Part shown: piece after piece, positions 35,470 through 44,763 of the stretch
How the letters are laid out: the number at the start of each line of letters is the position of its first letter
Position numbering within the stretch: the first letter of the stretch is position 1
Assembly: GCA_038143535.1 (NCBI GenBank)
Contig: JAYQMD010000001.1
Span: 682,001-746,000 of the forward strand
Source of the DNA: UBA7446 sp038143535
GTDB taxonomy: Bacteria > Bacteroidota > Bacteroidia > Flavobacteriales > Flavobacteriaceae
DNA length: 64,000 bases
Direction of reading: 5' to 3'
Notes under the pieces: generated by a model
Seen by the model: only the letters and a program-made list of their open reading frames with translations
Databases searched by the model: none
What the model was told of the DNA's origin: nothing
Made by a program: the position numbers and the translations under genes

Positions 35470-37037
35470 TCTTCTATTATCACATGCTGGTAAGCACCCA
35501 AATCGGGTGGTGACGTACGTGCATTTCCTGCCAAATCAGCAGGAATGCTTGCACCTATGCTCGCAGCTCCTTTAGCAAGGAAATCACTATGTTGCGTTAT
35601 GCGCATATCGTTGTCTTCAGCGAGTACAAAAGCAGGATTTCCGTTGCGGATAATTTGGTTGTAGTACCTACTATCATCCCAGTCAAAAAACGGATTGTTG
35701 ACAATTGCCGTATTTGAAGATTCAAACTGTAGGGCTGTGTGGTCGATATAAAAATTCACCGCATCGCTGCCTTCTTGCTCAACAAAGAACTCAACCAATT
35801 GATTACCCTCAATAATACAGTTTTCGAATGTTGCCTCGGTAAGTGGTTCTATAAAGTTGCTTCCATCTGCCAGTTGCGCATAATCGTTAAGCAATACCGC
35901 AGGAGTTGTTCTAAAGCCTTTGGTCCAATAATTAGCAAACGTACAGTGCTTAAAATTATATTTACCTCCAATGGTTCCCGCAAATGAGGATTGTCCCGCA
36001 TTTCCAAAAACACTGTTTTCTACATAAATATTTGCCGTTTTTCCCCAAAGATTAAATGCAGAACTGTTGTGAATTTGGGTGTTTTCTAATGTTAGGGTGG
36101 GGCTGTTAGTTTCGTCATTAAAATCCATTAATATGCCAACCGTTGCATTCTTAATTGTTGCATGATTAAATTGGTGCTGCGTACTTCCGGCCGTTAGCCA
36201 AATGGCACCCCACTGACCAGGGATATAATCATATAGCGCTTCAAGTCTATCGCCTTCAAAAATTACCTCACCTTCGCGTTTTTCTGGGTCACTGCTTGCT
36301 GTGCCATCTACAATCATGGTGGCATCATTTGCGACAATAATTCCAGAGTTTTTATGAAAATGCACACGCGCACCTGCTTCGAAAGTTACGGTCTTACCAG
36401 ACGGTACACCCATATAACCATACACCACATAGGGTTTTTCGTTTGTAAAAATAAGTTCGTTGTCGTCCAAATAAAAACCTTCTAGACCAATGCTATTTCC
36501 AACTTCGTCTATGCCGATGGGAATTGTTTCTTTTATGCCTTGATCATCTTTTTCTGGGTATAGAAAAACGGCGTCTTGTACTAAGGTCATTAGCGTAACA
36601 GCACCAACGTCTGAAAAGTGGATTTTATCTTCGTATAAAAATTGCGTATTGCTGCTTGTTAGTTGCTGAATGTCTGCTGTGGTTTCTACAAAAACATACA
36701 TGCTGTCTTTTGGCAACAGTTCCACTGCATCAAAAGATTTGCCAGCCATGCCGTCTACATTAAGCCTAAAATTAGATGTCGCCCCATTTTCTAGGTAAAT
36801 AGAAGGAATGGAAATAGGGTCATCCGATTTGTTGTACACCTTTAGTGTATAGGTGGCTGAACTGATGTTGGTGAAAACGGTATCCAAATAAACCGTATCT
36901 CGGCTAAAGCGCAACTCACTGCTTTGCACGGGTCTAAAATCAAAGTCTTTTCGGCAGCTGCTGTACAAAGAGGCCAATAGCGCTATTCCAAATAATAGGA
37001 CAGCGTTGCGAGAGAAAGAATGGGTTTTATTTTTCAA
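35466..37037 (-). CDS. Surface lipoprotein with right-handed parallel beta-helix
   Basis: 523 residues. Lipoprotein signal peptide with lipobox LYSSC (Cys28). An N-terminal beta-rich domain (about 40-130) is followed by a region of repeated short strand motifs (about 230-440: NHATIKNATVGIL, LENTQIHNSSAF, VENSVFGNAG, FKHCTFANY, FENCIIEGN) typical of parallel beta-helices of the pectate-lyase superfold. I cannot assign a catalytic activity. It is co-directional with, and overlapped by 11 bp by, the upstream glutamine-cyclotransferase-like lipoprotein gene. Confidence 0.82.
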   Translation of the reverse strand: MKNKTHSFSRNAVLLFGIALLASLYSSCRKDFDFRPVQSSELRFSRDTVYLDTVFTNISSATYTLKVYNKSDDPISIPSIYLENGATSNFRLNVDGMAGKSFDAVELLPKDSMYVFVETTADIQQLTSSNTQFLYEDKIHFSDVGAVTLMTLVQDAVFLYPEKDDQGIKETIPIGIDEVGNSIGLEGFYLDDNELIFTNEKPYVVYGYMGVPSGKTVTFEAGARVHFHKNSGIIVANDATMIVDGTASSDPEKREGEVIFEGDRLEALYDYIPGQWGAIWLTAGSTQHQFNHATIKNATVGILMDFNDETNSPTLTLENTQIHNSSAFNLWGKTANIYVENSVFGNAGQSSFAGTIGGKYNFKHCTFANYWTKGFRTTPAVLLNDYAQLADGSNFIEPLTEATFENCIIEGNQLVEFFVEQEGSDAVNFYIDHTALQFESSNTAIVNNPFFDWDDSRYYNQIIRNGNPAFVLAEDNDMRITQHSDFLAKGAASIGASIPADLAGNARTSPPDLGAYQHVIIED

Positions 37038-38049
37038 TTATTTTTACTTCAAACAGTTTGTCCCAATATTTTCCTGTCACAAAAAAAGTCTTGCGTTCTG
37101 GGTGATAAGCAATGCCATTAAATACGTCTAATTGATTATGTTGTGTGACCTGTTTTTTAAGTCCAGAAAAGTCAACAACACCAGAAACAATCCCGGTCGT
37201 GGCATCAAAAATCACAACCACGTCTTTATTAAACTGATAAGTGTTGGCATAAATCTTTCCGTTCACATATTCAAGCTCGTTGAGTTTGGTGAGAAAGGTG
37301 TTGTGCGTGACAATGTCCACACTAGATAGCTCTTCAAATGTTTTAGGGTCAAGCTTCCAAAGCTTTTGGCTGCCATCTGTTTTGTATAAAAAAGTACCAT
37401 CGCTACACAACCCCCAGCCCTCAGGGCTTTTGGTGTATGAAAACGATTTTTCCAGCGTTAAATCATCAGGATTGTAAACAAAACCTACTTTCTTTTTATA
37501 GGTTAGCTGAACGATTTTACCATCAGAATAAGTGATGCCTTCTGCGAAATACGCCTTGTCTATTGGCAATTTTTGAATAACTTCTCCTGTCTTATAATTT
37601 ACCTTCCGCAACGATGAATTACCATACTGACCGGTGCTTTCAAACAAGGTGCCGTTGACAAACTCCAAGCCTTGAGTGTAAGCGTTGATGTCATGCGGGT
37701 AGCTTTTGATGAGCTCGTAGCCACATACTTTTGGTTGGTTGGGTGCGAATACGCGAATATTTTTGGTTACTTCTTTGGTGCCATCAGCGGTTTCAACAAT
37801 GGCTTTTACCAGTTGCTCTCCCGTTTTTGAAGGAATTATATAGGGTTCTTGTAGGGCTTCATCCTCAAAATAAAAGCTGTATGACTGATTTTCAACGCTT
37901 GGTTCTATTGATAAAAATATGGTATCTGCAACGGTTGGATTTTTAGTACTAGAGGTTGTGGTTATTTTGTATCGCAACGACTGTTTTGATGAACAAGCCG
38001 AAAGTACGAGTAGGGCAAGGGTCAGATAGGTAAATAAGCGAAGTTTCAT
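37027..38049 (-). CDS. Glutaminyl-peptide cyclotransferase family lipoprotein
   Basis: 340 residues. Lipobox LSAC (Cys19). After an N-terminal ~100-residue beta domain, the plant/bacterial-type glutamine cyclotransferase five-bladed propeller follows (about 105-335), with YPHDINAYTQGLEFVNGTLFE and the AEGITY, SPEGWGLCSDG and LNELEYVNGKIYAN motifs. It would convert N-terminal glutamine to pyroglutamate on exported proteins. First gene of a two-gene operon with the beta-helix lipoprotein. Confidence 0.88.
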   Translation of the reverse strand: MKLRLFTYLTLALLVLSACSSKQSLRYKITTTSSTKNPTVADTIFLSIEPSVENQSYSFYFEDEALQEPYIIPSKTGEQLVKAIVETADGTKEVTKNIRVFAPNQPKVCGYELIKSYPHDINAYTQGLEFVNGTLFESTGQYGNSSLRKVNYKTGEVIQKLPIDKAYFAEGITYSDGKIVQLTYKKKVGFVYNPDDLTLEKSFSYTKSPEGWGLCSDGTFLYKTDGSQKLWKLDPKTFEELSSVDIVTHNTFLTKLNELEYVNGKIYANTYQFNKDVVVIFDATTGIVSGVVDFSGLKKQVTQHNQLDVFNGIAYHPERKTFFVTGKYWDKLFEVKIIEK

Positions 38050-38108
38050 TAGAAAAATATATTGCCTAAAAATATGAATATTGTCTCTAATACAATACGC
38101 AAAGCCCG

Positions 38109-38116
38109 TATATTTG
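38109..38116 (+). promoter_or_regulatory. -7 promoter box for the SRP RNA gene
   Basis: TATATTTG (exact TAnnTTTG); the first base of the SRP RNA stem follows four bases later, which fits a transcription start at about 38120. Confidence 0.65.
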
Positions 38117-38120
38117 CATT

Positions 38121-38216
38121 GGGCAGGTTCTACACAACCAGCTCCTGCTGAATCCCCCAGGGCGGAAACGCAGCAAGGGTAAGTGGTCGTAGCGGTGTGC
38201 TGTAGGTAGCCTGCCT
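38121..38216 (+). ncRNA. ffs: 4.5S / small signal recognition particle RNA
   Basis: About 96 nt. The ends pair (GGGCAGG with CCTGCC), then TCTACA with TGTAGG, and the apical domain carries the near-invariant SRP core CAGGGCGGAAACGCAGCAAGG with the GGAA-type tetraloop helix and asymmetric internal loop that bind Ffh. A run of eight T follows directly (38216-38223) and serves as terminator, the paired ends forming its stem. The next gene's ATG starts right after the T run. Confidence 0.9.
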
Positions 38217-38223
38217 TTTTTTT

Positions 38224-39036
38224 ATGGAAAATTCACGCGTTGTTCTTATTACAGGTGCTTCTTCAGGAATAGGTCTTTCCATAGGCCAATACCTATCTTC
38301 ACTACAATATAAGGTTGTCGGAACCAGTAGAAATCCCGATAAGTACCCCAACCACCCTTTTCCCTTAATAGCCATGGATGTGTTGGACAATACTGCTGTA
38401 AAAGACGGTATAGCTGCTGTAATAGCAGCGTATGCGCGCATAGATGTACTGATCAACAATGCCGGTATGGGAATGGCTGGTCCTTTGGAAGAAATGGATT
38501 TGATAGCGGTTGATAGCCTAATGAACACCAATTTGAACGGACCTATTCGCGTTATGCAGCACGCATTAGCGGTCATGCACAAGCAACAATCAGGCACGAT
38601 TATTAATGTAGCTTCTCTGGCTGGCGACAATGGTTTGCCTTTTAGAAGTATTTATGCGGCCTCCAAGGCAGCGCTGATGCGCGTTAGTGAAAGCTTGCGA
38701 CTTGAGTTGCGTCATACCCCCATCCAGTGTACTGTATTGTCTCCCGGCTCCATTAAAACCGCTATTGCGGAAAACCGTTATTACTCACCGCTCGCTGAGA
38801 ATTCCATTTATTACAAACAATATAAGGCGTCACTGGCAGATATGGATACCCATGTCAATAAAGGGCTTCCTCCAATTTGTGTGGCCAAAAAAGTTGAAAA
38901 ACTCATAAATAACAAGAAATTAAAACCGCATTACAGTGTAGGTCCATTTTTAGAAGTACTTTCGCCAATAATTAAGTTTTTGTTGCCGCAACGGGCTTAT
39001 GAAAATCTAATAGCATCCTTTTATAACTTAAATTAA
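38224..39036 (+). CDS. Short-chain dehydrogenase/reductase
   Basis: 270 residues, classical SDR. NAD(P)-binding LITGASSGIGLSIG (about 7-20), NNAGMGMAGP near 78, active-site serine in INVASLAGDN, and YxxxK as Y144-AAS-K148. The substrate is unknown. The ATG follows the SRP RNA terminator T run without spacing, so it must be expressed either by read-through or from a promoter within the RNA gene. Five bases before the aldolase gene. Confidence 0.9.
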   Translation: MENSRVVLITGASSGIGLSIGQYLSSLQYKVVGTSRNPDKYPNHPFPLIAMDVLDNTAVKDGIAAVIAAYARIDVLINNAGMGMAGPLEEMDLIAVDSLMNTNLNGPIRVMQHALAVMHKQQSGTIINVASLAGDNGLPFRSIYAASKAALMRVSESLRLELRHTPIQCTVLSPGSIKTAIAENRYYSPLAENSIYYKQYKASLADMDTHVNKGLPPICVAKKVEKLINNKKLKPHYSVGPFLEVLSPIIKFLLPQRAYENLIASFYNLN

Positions 39037-39040
39037 ACAC

Positions 39041-39694
39041 ATGAAATTTTTTATCGATACTGCCAATTTAGATCAAATCAAAGAAGCGCAATCCCTTGGA
39101 ATTTTAGATGGGGTAACAACCAATCCATCTCTGATGGCCAAAGAAGGAATTACGGGTCAAGAGAATATCATAGCCCATTATAAAGCCATTTGTGAAATTG
39201 TAGAAGGGGATGTTTCTGCTGAAGTAATCGCTACTGACTTTGAAGGCATGATTTCAGAAGGGGAAGCGCTTGCTGCACTTCATCCGCAAATTGTGGTTAA
39301 GATACCCATGATTCTTGAAGGAATTAAGGCCATCAAGTATTTTGCTGACAAAGGCATTAAAACAAACTGTACGCTTGTGTTCTCAACAGGCCAAGCTTTG
39401 CTAGCAGCAAAAGCAGGTGCAACATATGTGTCGCCCTTTATCGGTCGTTTGGACGATGTGTCTACAGATGGTCTTCAGCTGATTGAGGACATTAGAAATG
39501 TATATGATAATTACGCATTCAAAACTGAAATTTTAGCTGCTTCAGTCCGTCATACCATGCACGTTATTGACTGCGCACATATCGGTGCCGATGTCATGAC
39601 AGGGCCTTTGAGTGCTATTGCTGGTTTGGCAAAGCACCCGTTAACGGATATAGGTTTGGCTAAATTTTTAGCAGATTATAAGAAGGGTAACTAA
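39041..39694 (+). CDS. fsa: Fructose-6-phosphate aldolase / transaldolase-like protein
   Basis: 217 residues, the short TalC/Fsa subfamily. The N-terminal MKFFIDTANLDQIK includes Asp6; GVTTNPSLMAKEG holds Asn28; the Schiff-base lysine is K87 in VVKIPM. Members are either transaldolases or fructose-6-phosphate aldolases, and motifs seen by eye do not decide; as no other transaldolase is visible here I leave this open. Forms an operon with the SDR gene. Confidence 0.88.
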   Translation: MKFFIDTANLDQIKEAQSLGILDGVTTNPSLMAKEGITGQENIIAHYKAICEIVEGDVSAEVIATDFEGMISEGEALAALHPQIVVKIPMILEGIKAIKYFADKGIKTNCTLVFSTGQALLAAKAGATYVSPFIGRLDDVSTDGLQLIEDIRNVYDNYAFKTEILAASVRHTMHVIDCAHIGADVMTGPLSAIAGLAKHPLTDIGLAKFLADYKKGN

Positions 39695-39714
39695 AACATA
39701 CACAATCATATGTA

Positions 39715-39743
39715 AAAAGCTCGCAGTATTTCTGCGGGCTTTT
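39715..39743 (+). terminator. Rho-independent terminator after fsa
   Basis: AAAAGCTCGCAG / CTGCGGGCTTTT, a 12-bp stem with one T-G wobble and a five-base loop. It ends in TTTT and may act in both directions. Confidence 0.85.
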
Positions 39744-39744
39744 C

Positions 39745-39752
39745 TATTTTTG
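39745..39752 (+). promoter_or_regulatory. -7 promoter box for the ABC-F gene
   Basis: TATTTTTG (exact TAnnTTTG), directly after the fsa terminator and 14 bases before the ABC-F ATG. Confidence 0.55.
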
Positions 39753-39766
39753 CAAAAAATTAATCT

Positions 39767-41389
39767 ATGCTATCGGTATCGAATCTTTCAGTTCAATTTG
39801 GCAAACGCGTGCTATTTGACGAAGTGAACACTTCGTTTAATCACGGCAATTGCTACGGTATCATTGGTGCTAATGGTGCTGGTAAATCTACTTTTCTTAA
39901 AGTTATTACAGGCGAGATGGAGCCCAACTCTGGACACGTTCACCTTGAACCGGGGAAGCGTATGTCGGTATTGGAGCAAGATCACTATGCCTATGATGAC
40001 TTTCCTGTTTTGGAAACCGTTATAAGAGGAAACAAACCGCTTTATGCCATCAAAAAGGAAATGGACGATCTCTATGCCAAACCTGATTTTTCTGATGCAG
40101 ACAGCAATCGAGTAGGGGAACTTCAAATCAAATACGAAGAAATGAACGGCTGGAATGCGGAAAGCGATGCCGCCGCCATGTTGTCCAACTTGGATATTTC
40201 AGAAGCACAGCACTACACCCTTATGAAAGACCTTGACGGAAAGCAGAAGGTACGTGTACTTCTGGCTCAGGCTTTGTTTGGCAATCCTGATGTACTGATT
40301 ATGGATGAGCCTACCAACGACTTGGACTACGAAACCATTCAATGGCTTGAAAGCTTTTTGGCCAATTATGATAACACGGTTATCGTGGTGTCTCACGACC
40401 GTCACTTTTTAGATGCCGTTTGTACGCATATCTCTGATGTTGATTTCGGAAAAATCAATCACTACTCTGGAAATTATACCTTTTGGTACGAGTCCAGTCA
40501 ATTGGCAGCCAAGCAGCGTGCTCAACAGAACAAAAAGTCTGAGGAAAAGAAAAAAGAATTAGAAGAATTCATTGCACGTTTTAGCGCTAATGTTGCCAAA
40601 TCAAAGCAGGCGACTTCCAGAAAGAAAATGATAGACAAGCTTAACATAGAAGACATACGTCCGTCTTCTAGACGTTATCCTGCTATTATATTTGAGCAAG
40701 AGCGTGAAGCTGGTGATCAAATCCTAAACGTAGAAAATCTTGCAGCTGAAGCAGATGGTAAAACGCTTTTTTCAAGAATAGATATCAATCTTGCTAAAAA
40801 CGATAAAGTAGTGGTTTACAGCAAAGATGCGCGTGCTGCCACGGCCTTCTATGAAATTTTAAATGGCAATCAGCAGCCCACTGCTGGTTCCTTTAAATGG
40901 GGGGTAACCACCGCCCAAAGTTATTTGCCACTAGACAACGCCATGTATTTTGATACCGAAGATTCACTAGTGGATTGGTTGCGTCGATATGCCAAAACAG
41001 ATGAAGAGCGTGAAGCGGTATTCTTGCGTGGTTTTTTGGGTAAGATGCTATTTAGTGGGGACGAGGCATTGAAATCTGCAAAAGTCCTTTCTGGTGGTGA
41101 AAAAGTCCGTTGTATGTTATCACGAATGATGATGGTACGTGCTAATGTATTGATGTTAGACGAACCCACAAATCATCTTGACTTGGAATCCATTACTGCA
41201 TTCAACAATTCGCTTATTAAGTTTAAAGGAACGGTACTGCTTACCACACATCACCACGCATTTGCGCAGTCGGTTGGAAATAGGGTAGTAGAGTTAACGC
41301 CAAAAGGAGTTATTGATCGTTATATGACGTTTGATGAATATATGCTTGATTCTAAAATCAAGGAATTGCGTGAGAAGATGTATGCCTAG
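39767..41389 (+). CDS. ABC-F family ATPase (YbiT-like)
   Basis: 540 residues, two ATP-binding cassettes and no membrane part; ABC-F proteins act on ribosomes. NBD1 has a good Walker A (GANGAGKST, about 34-42) and Walker B (VLIMDEPTNDLD), but its signature reads DLDGKQKVRV instead of LSGG. NBD2 has a good signature (VLSGGEKVRC) and Walker B (VLMLDEPTNHLD), but its Walker A place reads VVVYSKDARAATAF with no GKS/T. The composite site NBD1 Walker A with NBD2 signature is thus intact and the other is degenerate. A lysine-rich linker (about 245-300) joins the domains. Confidence 0.9.
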   Translation: MLSVSNLSVQFGKRVLFDEVNTSFNHGNCYGIIGANGAGKSTFLKVITGEMEPNSGHVHLEPGKRMSVLEQDHYAYDDFPVLETVIRGNKPLYAIKKEMDDLYAKPDFSDADSNRVGELQIKYEEMNGWNAESDAAAMLSNLDISEAQHYTLMKDLDGKQKVRVLLAQALFGNPDVLIMDEPTNDLDYETIQWLESFLANYDNTVIVVSHDRHFLDAVCTHISDVDFGKINHYSGNYTFWYESSQLAAKQRAQQNKKSEEKKKELEEFIARFSANVAKSKQATSRKKMIDKLNIEDIRPSSRRYPAIIFEQEREAGDQILNVENLAAEADGKTLFSRIDINLAKNDKVVVYSKDARAATAFYEILNGNQQPTAGSFKWGVTTAQSYLPLDNAMYFDTEDSLVDWLRRYAKTDEEREAVFLRGFLGKMLFSGDEALKSAKVLSGGEKVRCMLSRMMMVRANVLMLDEPTNHLDLESITAFNNSLIKFKGTVLLTTHHHAFAQSVGNRVVELTPKGVIDRYMTFDEYMLDSKIKELREKMYA

Positions 41390-41589
41390 ATAAGGCTTTT
41401 TGCTTTTTTAAGATCAGACTTGGCTACCCAAAGCTGTTGCATCAAGGATGCTGAACCAAAACCCGCTAAACGGGCAGACTCACCTTCGTCTTTGATGATG
41501 GGAAACATACCGTTTTCTTCTAATAGCGCTTTGACCCGTTGTACTTCGACAACATTGGCTGCACATAAAAGCACAAAAGTATCGTCCAT
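41386..41589 (-). CDS. DUF2007-like small protein (putative signal-transducing)
   Basis: 67 residues. The pattern FVLLCAANVVEVQRVKALLEENGMFPIIKDE...LWVAKSDLKKAKSLI resembles the DUF2007 fold (a small PII-like alpha/beta domain) found in many Bacteroidota genomes. Function unknown. It lies immediately after the membrane-protein gene (shared base at 41589) and converges on the ABC-F gene with 4 bp overlap. Confidence 0.75.
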   Translation of the reverse strand: MDDTFVLLCAANVVEVQRVKALLEENGMFPIIKDEGESARLAGFGSASLMQQLWVAKSDLKKAKSLI

Positions 41590-42224
41590 CAGCTGTTGTA
41601 GTATTTGCTATTCCAAATAGCTCTATTAAAGTTCTTGCCTGTGGCAAATGTATAATAAATTACAATTGCCGCTACAGCTTTGAACATGAAGAAATAAATC
41701 ATGATAAAATCACGAGTCGTCGGGTTGGGTGTGAATAACGACATAGGCACAAAAAAGCTTAGAAAAAAGCTAAACACCAATAGTGAAATACAAGCAGTGA
41801 TGATGTTTTTAAATGGCCATACCATTGCCTTGCGGAATGGATGTAAATCATCGCCCCATTGATGAATCAAATAATAATAGCCATTACCCATAGGAGCAAA
41901 TAACAAAGGGTCGTCGGCATTTTTCAATTTAAAAAGCTTAGAAGGTGCCATAATTTTAAGATCTGTTAAATCGGTATTGTGGGTAGCCTCGATAGATTTG
42001 ATTTGCGCTACGGCTTCCACAGGAAAATCACCTTTAAACAAAGTAGCATCCAAGAATCGCAACCTGAAATCAATACATGTCTTTTTTATTTGACTGATGT
42101 GATACACACGACTGGATTCTAGATTATCCAAATCAAAGTTATTTACCGTTGATGTGGTCAAGCGTGCTTGGTTAACAGCTTTGACTTTATTTAATTCTTG
42201 ATAAATATCTGTTTGAGCGAACAT
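41589..42224 (-). CDS. Uncharacterised protein with two C-terminal membrane segments
   Basis: 211 residues; not recognised. A soluble N-terminal part (about 1-135) includes GYYYLIHQWGDDLHP, followed by two hydrophobic helices (about 140-162 and 175-198) and a short tail. A -7 box lies 24 bases upstream. It is co-transcribed with the DUF2007-like gene, hinting at a shared membrane or stress function, but I have no basis for more. Confidence 0.72.
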   Translation of the reverse strand: MFAQTDIYQELNKVKAVNQARLTTSTVNNFDLDNLESSRVYHISQIKKTCIDFRLRFLDATLFKGDFPVEAVAQIKSIEATHNTDLTDLKIMAPSKLFKLKNADDPLLFAPMGNGYYYLIHQWGDDLHPFRKAMVWPFKNIITACISLLVFSFFLSFFVPMSLFTPNPTTRDFIMIYFFMFKAVAAIVIYYTFATGKNFNRAIWNSKYYNS

Positions 42225-42248
42225 AGTATTTTCTTTTTAGCAATTTTT

Positions 42249-42256
42249 CAAATATA
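42249..42256 (-). promoter_or_regulatory. -7 promoter box for the 42224-41386 gene pair
   Basis: The minus strand reads TATATTTG (exact TAnnTTTG), 24 bases before the ATG at 42224. Confidence 0.5.
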
Positions 42257-42299
42257 CGCATAACTATCATACAATCAACTGTTTAATGATCATTAAACA

Positions 42300-44711
42300 T
42301 TACTTGTTTCGGAGCTCAGCGCCAAGCTGTTTGTGGAATTGATCTGCAATTTTTTGCATAGTTTTATCAATCTGCTTGTCAGTAAGGGTTTTATCCTTGT
42401 CACGCAGGGTAAAATTAAGCGCATAGGATTTTTTTCCTTCTGGAACGCCCTTGCCTGTAAACACATCAAAAAGCCCAACGTCTTCGAGCAAATGTCGCTC
42501 TGTTTTTTGTGCAATTTGATACAGTTCTTTAAAAGAAGTGCTCTTGTCTACCAAGAGGGCAAGATCACGATGGACAGAAGGAAACTTAGAAAGTCCTTTT
42601 ACTTTTATTTTTTGCTTTACGAATTGTGAGAGTGCATCCACAGCCAACGTGCAAGCAAATACGTCTTGGTCAATAGAAATTCCGTTAAATCCTGTTAAAT
42701 CTATCCAGCCGTATGTGCCAATAGTTATTTTGCCGATGCTCAACGCAACACTTTCTTTAAAAAACGGATGGTCACAGGGGGTTTCCTTTACGGTCAGTCC
42801 CAAACGATCTAGTACACTATTCACAATTCCTTTTATGAAAAAGAAATCAGATTTTTGTTCTGAAACAGCCCAGTTATTCTCTAACTGTTTACCAGTAACA
42901 ACAATACCAAGTGTAGCTTCTTGCCTGTTGCCTTCAGCCGTTTTGTGGTACTGATTTCCAAATTCAAAAAAGCGCAAGTCTTGTTGCCGTCTGTTGATGT
43001 TAAACTGCACTGATTCTAGCATACCATAAATAAGGTTAGTGCGCATTATGGAAAGCTCACTACTCAAAGGATTAAGTATTTCCACCATGTTTTTGGTATT
43101 GCTGGCATGCTTAGGCGAAGTCAGGGAGTTGTTGTAAATCTCATAAAAACCTTGCGCAACTAGTTGCTGGGCAATGCGTGTTTCCAGTTGATTGTTGTTT
43201 TTTTTTGCCAAGTTCGGAATCGAGCTGTTTAGCTTGTTTCCTGTTGGAATATTATTGTATCCGTATACCCTTAAAACCTCTTCGACAACATCGGCAGGTC
43301 TTCGTACATCTGCTCGATAGGTAGGGACTTCTAAGCCAATCGAAGTTTCTGTGACATGGGCGATTTTGATATCTAAATCTCGAATGATTTTTTTGATTTT
43401 CTCACGCGGAATTTCGTGACCTATTAATTTGTTCATGTACTCGTACTTCAACAATACCTGATGTGGTTCCTGTTTGATGGGATATTCATCAATAATTTCT
43501 GAACTAACGGCTCCACCTGCAACTTCTTGAATAAGTATGGCAGCTCTCCTAAGGCTGTATTTGACCAATTCAATATCGATACCGCGCTCATAACGAAACG
43601 AAGCGTCTGTGCTGAGTCCGTGGCGTTTAGCTGTTTTCCGAATACTAACAGGATCAAAGTAAGCGCTCTCTAAAAATACTTCGGTTGTCTGCTCTGTTAC
43701 ACCAGAATCCAGCCCTCCAAAAACTCCTGCCAAACACATGGGCGTGTCGCCATTGCAAATGACCAAGTCCTCGCTACTTAATTTGCGCTCAACGCCATCC
43801 AAGGTAACAAATGGGGTTCCTTCTTTTAGTTTTTGTACACGAACTACACCACTGCTGATTTTCCCGCCATCAAAAGCGTGTAAGGGTTGTCCTAGCTCGT
43901 GTAATACATAGTTTGTTGCGTCAACAATATTGTTAATGGGTTTTAAGCCTATGGCCTTTAAACGATGTTGTATGTGTTCAGGCGAAGGCTTTACTTCAAC
44001 TCCTGTAATGCGCAAACCACAATAGCGCGGCGCAGCATCAGCATCACGCACATCAATTTTAATGGCGCCTTTGTAGTTGTCGGTATAAAATGAACTTATG
44101 GACGGCGTGATAAGCGTAGTAGTATCTTCCCTTTGGGAGAGTGCTGCACGCAAATCTCTAGCTACTCCATAGTGGCTCATGGCATCAGATCGATTGGGGG
44201 TAAGCCCAATTTCAAATATTTCATCCGTTACGATTTCAAAAACTTCTTTGCAGGGTTTACCTGCCTTGTGGTGGTTTTCGAGGACCATAATACCGTCGTG
44301 GCTTTGGCCAAGACCCAATTCGTCCTCAGCACATATCATACCCTGACTCAACGCTCCTCTAATCTTACTTTTCTTGATTATAAACGATTCCCCATTTTCA
44401 GAATACAGCATGGTGCCTATGGTGGCTACAGGAACCGTTTGGCCTGCAGCAACATTGGGTGCTCCACATACAATTTGGACATTTTCGGCTTGGCCTATAT
44501 CAACTTGCGTTAACTTAAGCTTATCGGCATTGGGGTGTTTTTCACAAGTCAGTACCTTGCCAATAACAACACCTTCTAGTCCGCCGGGTATGGATTGATA
44601 TTGATTAATACCCTCAACTTCTAATCCTAGGTCGGTGAGGATATCACTGATTTCTGAAGCATTTAAATCGGTTTTTATGAAATCACGTAACCAGTTGAAA
44701 GAAATCTGCAT
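42300..44711 (-). CDS. pheT: Phenylalanyl-tRNA synthetase beta subunit
   Basis: 803 residues, usual size. The N-terminal EMAP-like tRNA-binding domain (about 40-150) has HPNADKLKLTQVDIG; B3/B4 editing domain (about 215-390), B5 domain (about 410-480), catalytic-like core, and the C-terminal anticodon-binding FDX-ACB domain (about 710-803, beginning PSVHRDLALLVD). pheS is not adjacent; in many Bacteroidota the two genes are separate. Single gene with its own -7 box. Confidence 0.96.
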   Translation of the reverse strand: MQISFNWLRDFIKTDLNASEISDILTDLGLEVEGINQYQSIPGGLEGVVIGKVLTCEKHPNADKLKLTQVDIGQAENVQIVCGAPNVAAGQTVPVATIGTMLYSENGESFIIKKSKIRGALSQGMICAEDELGLGQSHDGIMVLENHHKAGKPCKEVFEIVTDEIFEIGLTPNRSDAMSHYGVARDLRAALSQREDTTTLITPSISSFYTDNYKGAIKIDVRDADAAPRYCGLRITGVEVKPSPEHIQHRLKAIGLKPINNIVDATNYVLHELGQPLHAFDGGKISSGVVRVQKLKEGTPFVTLDGVERKLSSEDLVICNGDTPMCLAGVFGGLDSGVTEQTTEVFLESAYFDPVSIRKTAKRHGLSTDASFRYERGIDIELVKYSLRRAAILIQEVAGGAVSSEIIDEYPIKQEPHQVLLKYEYMNKLIGHEIPREKIKKIIRDLDIKIAHVTETSIGLEVPTYRADVRRPADVVEEVLRVYGYNNIPTGNKLNSSIPNLAKKNNNQLETRIAQQLVAQGFYEIYNNSLTSPKHASNTKNMVEILNPLSSELSIMRTNLIYGMLESVQFNINRRQQDLRFFEFGNQYHKTAEGNRQEATLGIVVTGKQLENNWAVSEQKSDFFFIKGIVNSVLDRLGLTVKETPCDHPFFKESVALSIGKITIGTYGWIDLTGFNGISIDQDVFACTLAVDALSQFVKQKIKVKGLSKFPSVHRDLALLVDKSTSFKELYQIAQKTERHLLEDVGLFDVFTGKGVPEGKKSYALNFTLRDKDKTLTDKQIDKTMQKIADQFHKQLGAELRNK

Positions 44712-44728
44712 GCTTATTATTTGAATAG

Positions 44729-44736
44729 CAAAGATA
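44729..44736 (-). promoter_or_regulatory. -7 promoter box for pheT
   Basis: The minus strand reads TATCTTTG (exact TAnnTTTG), 17 bases before the pheT ATG. Confidence 0.55.
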
Positions 44737-44763
44737 CAATTAAGATGGTTTTTTGGGCATTAT

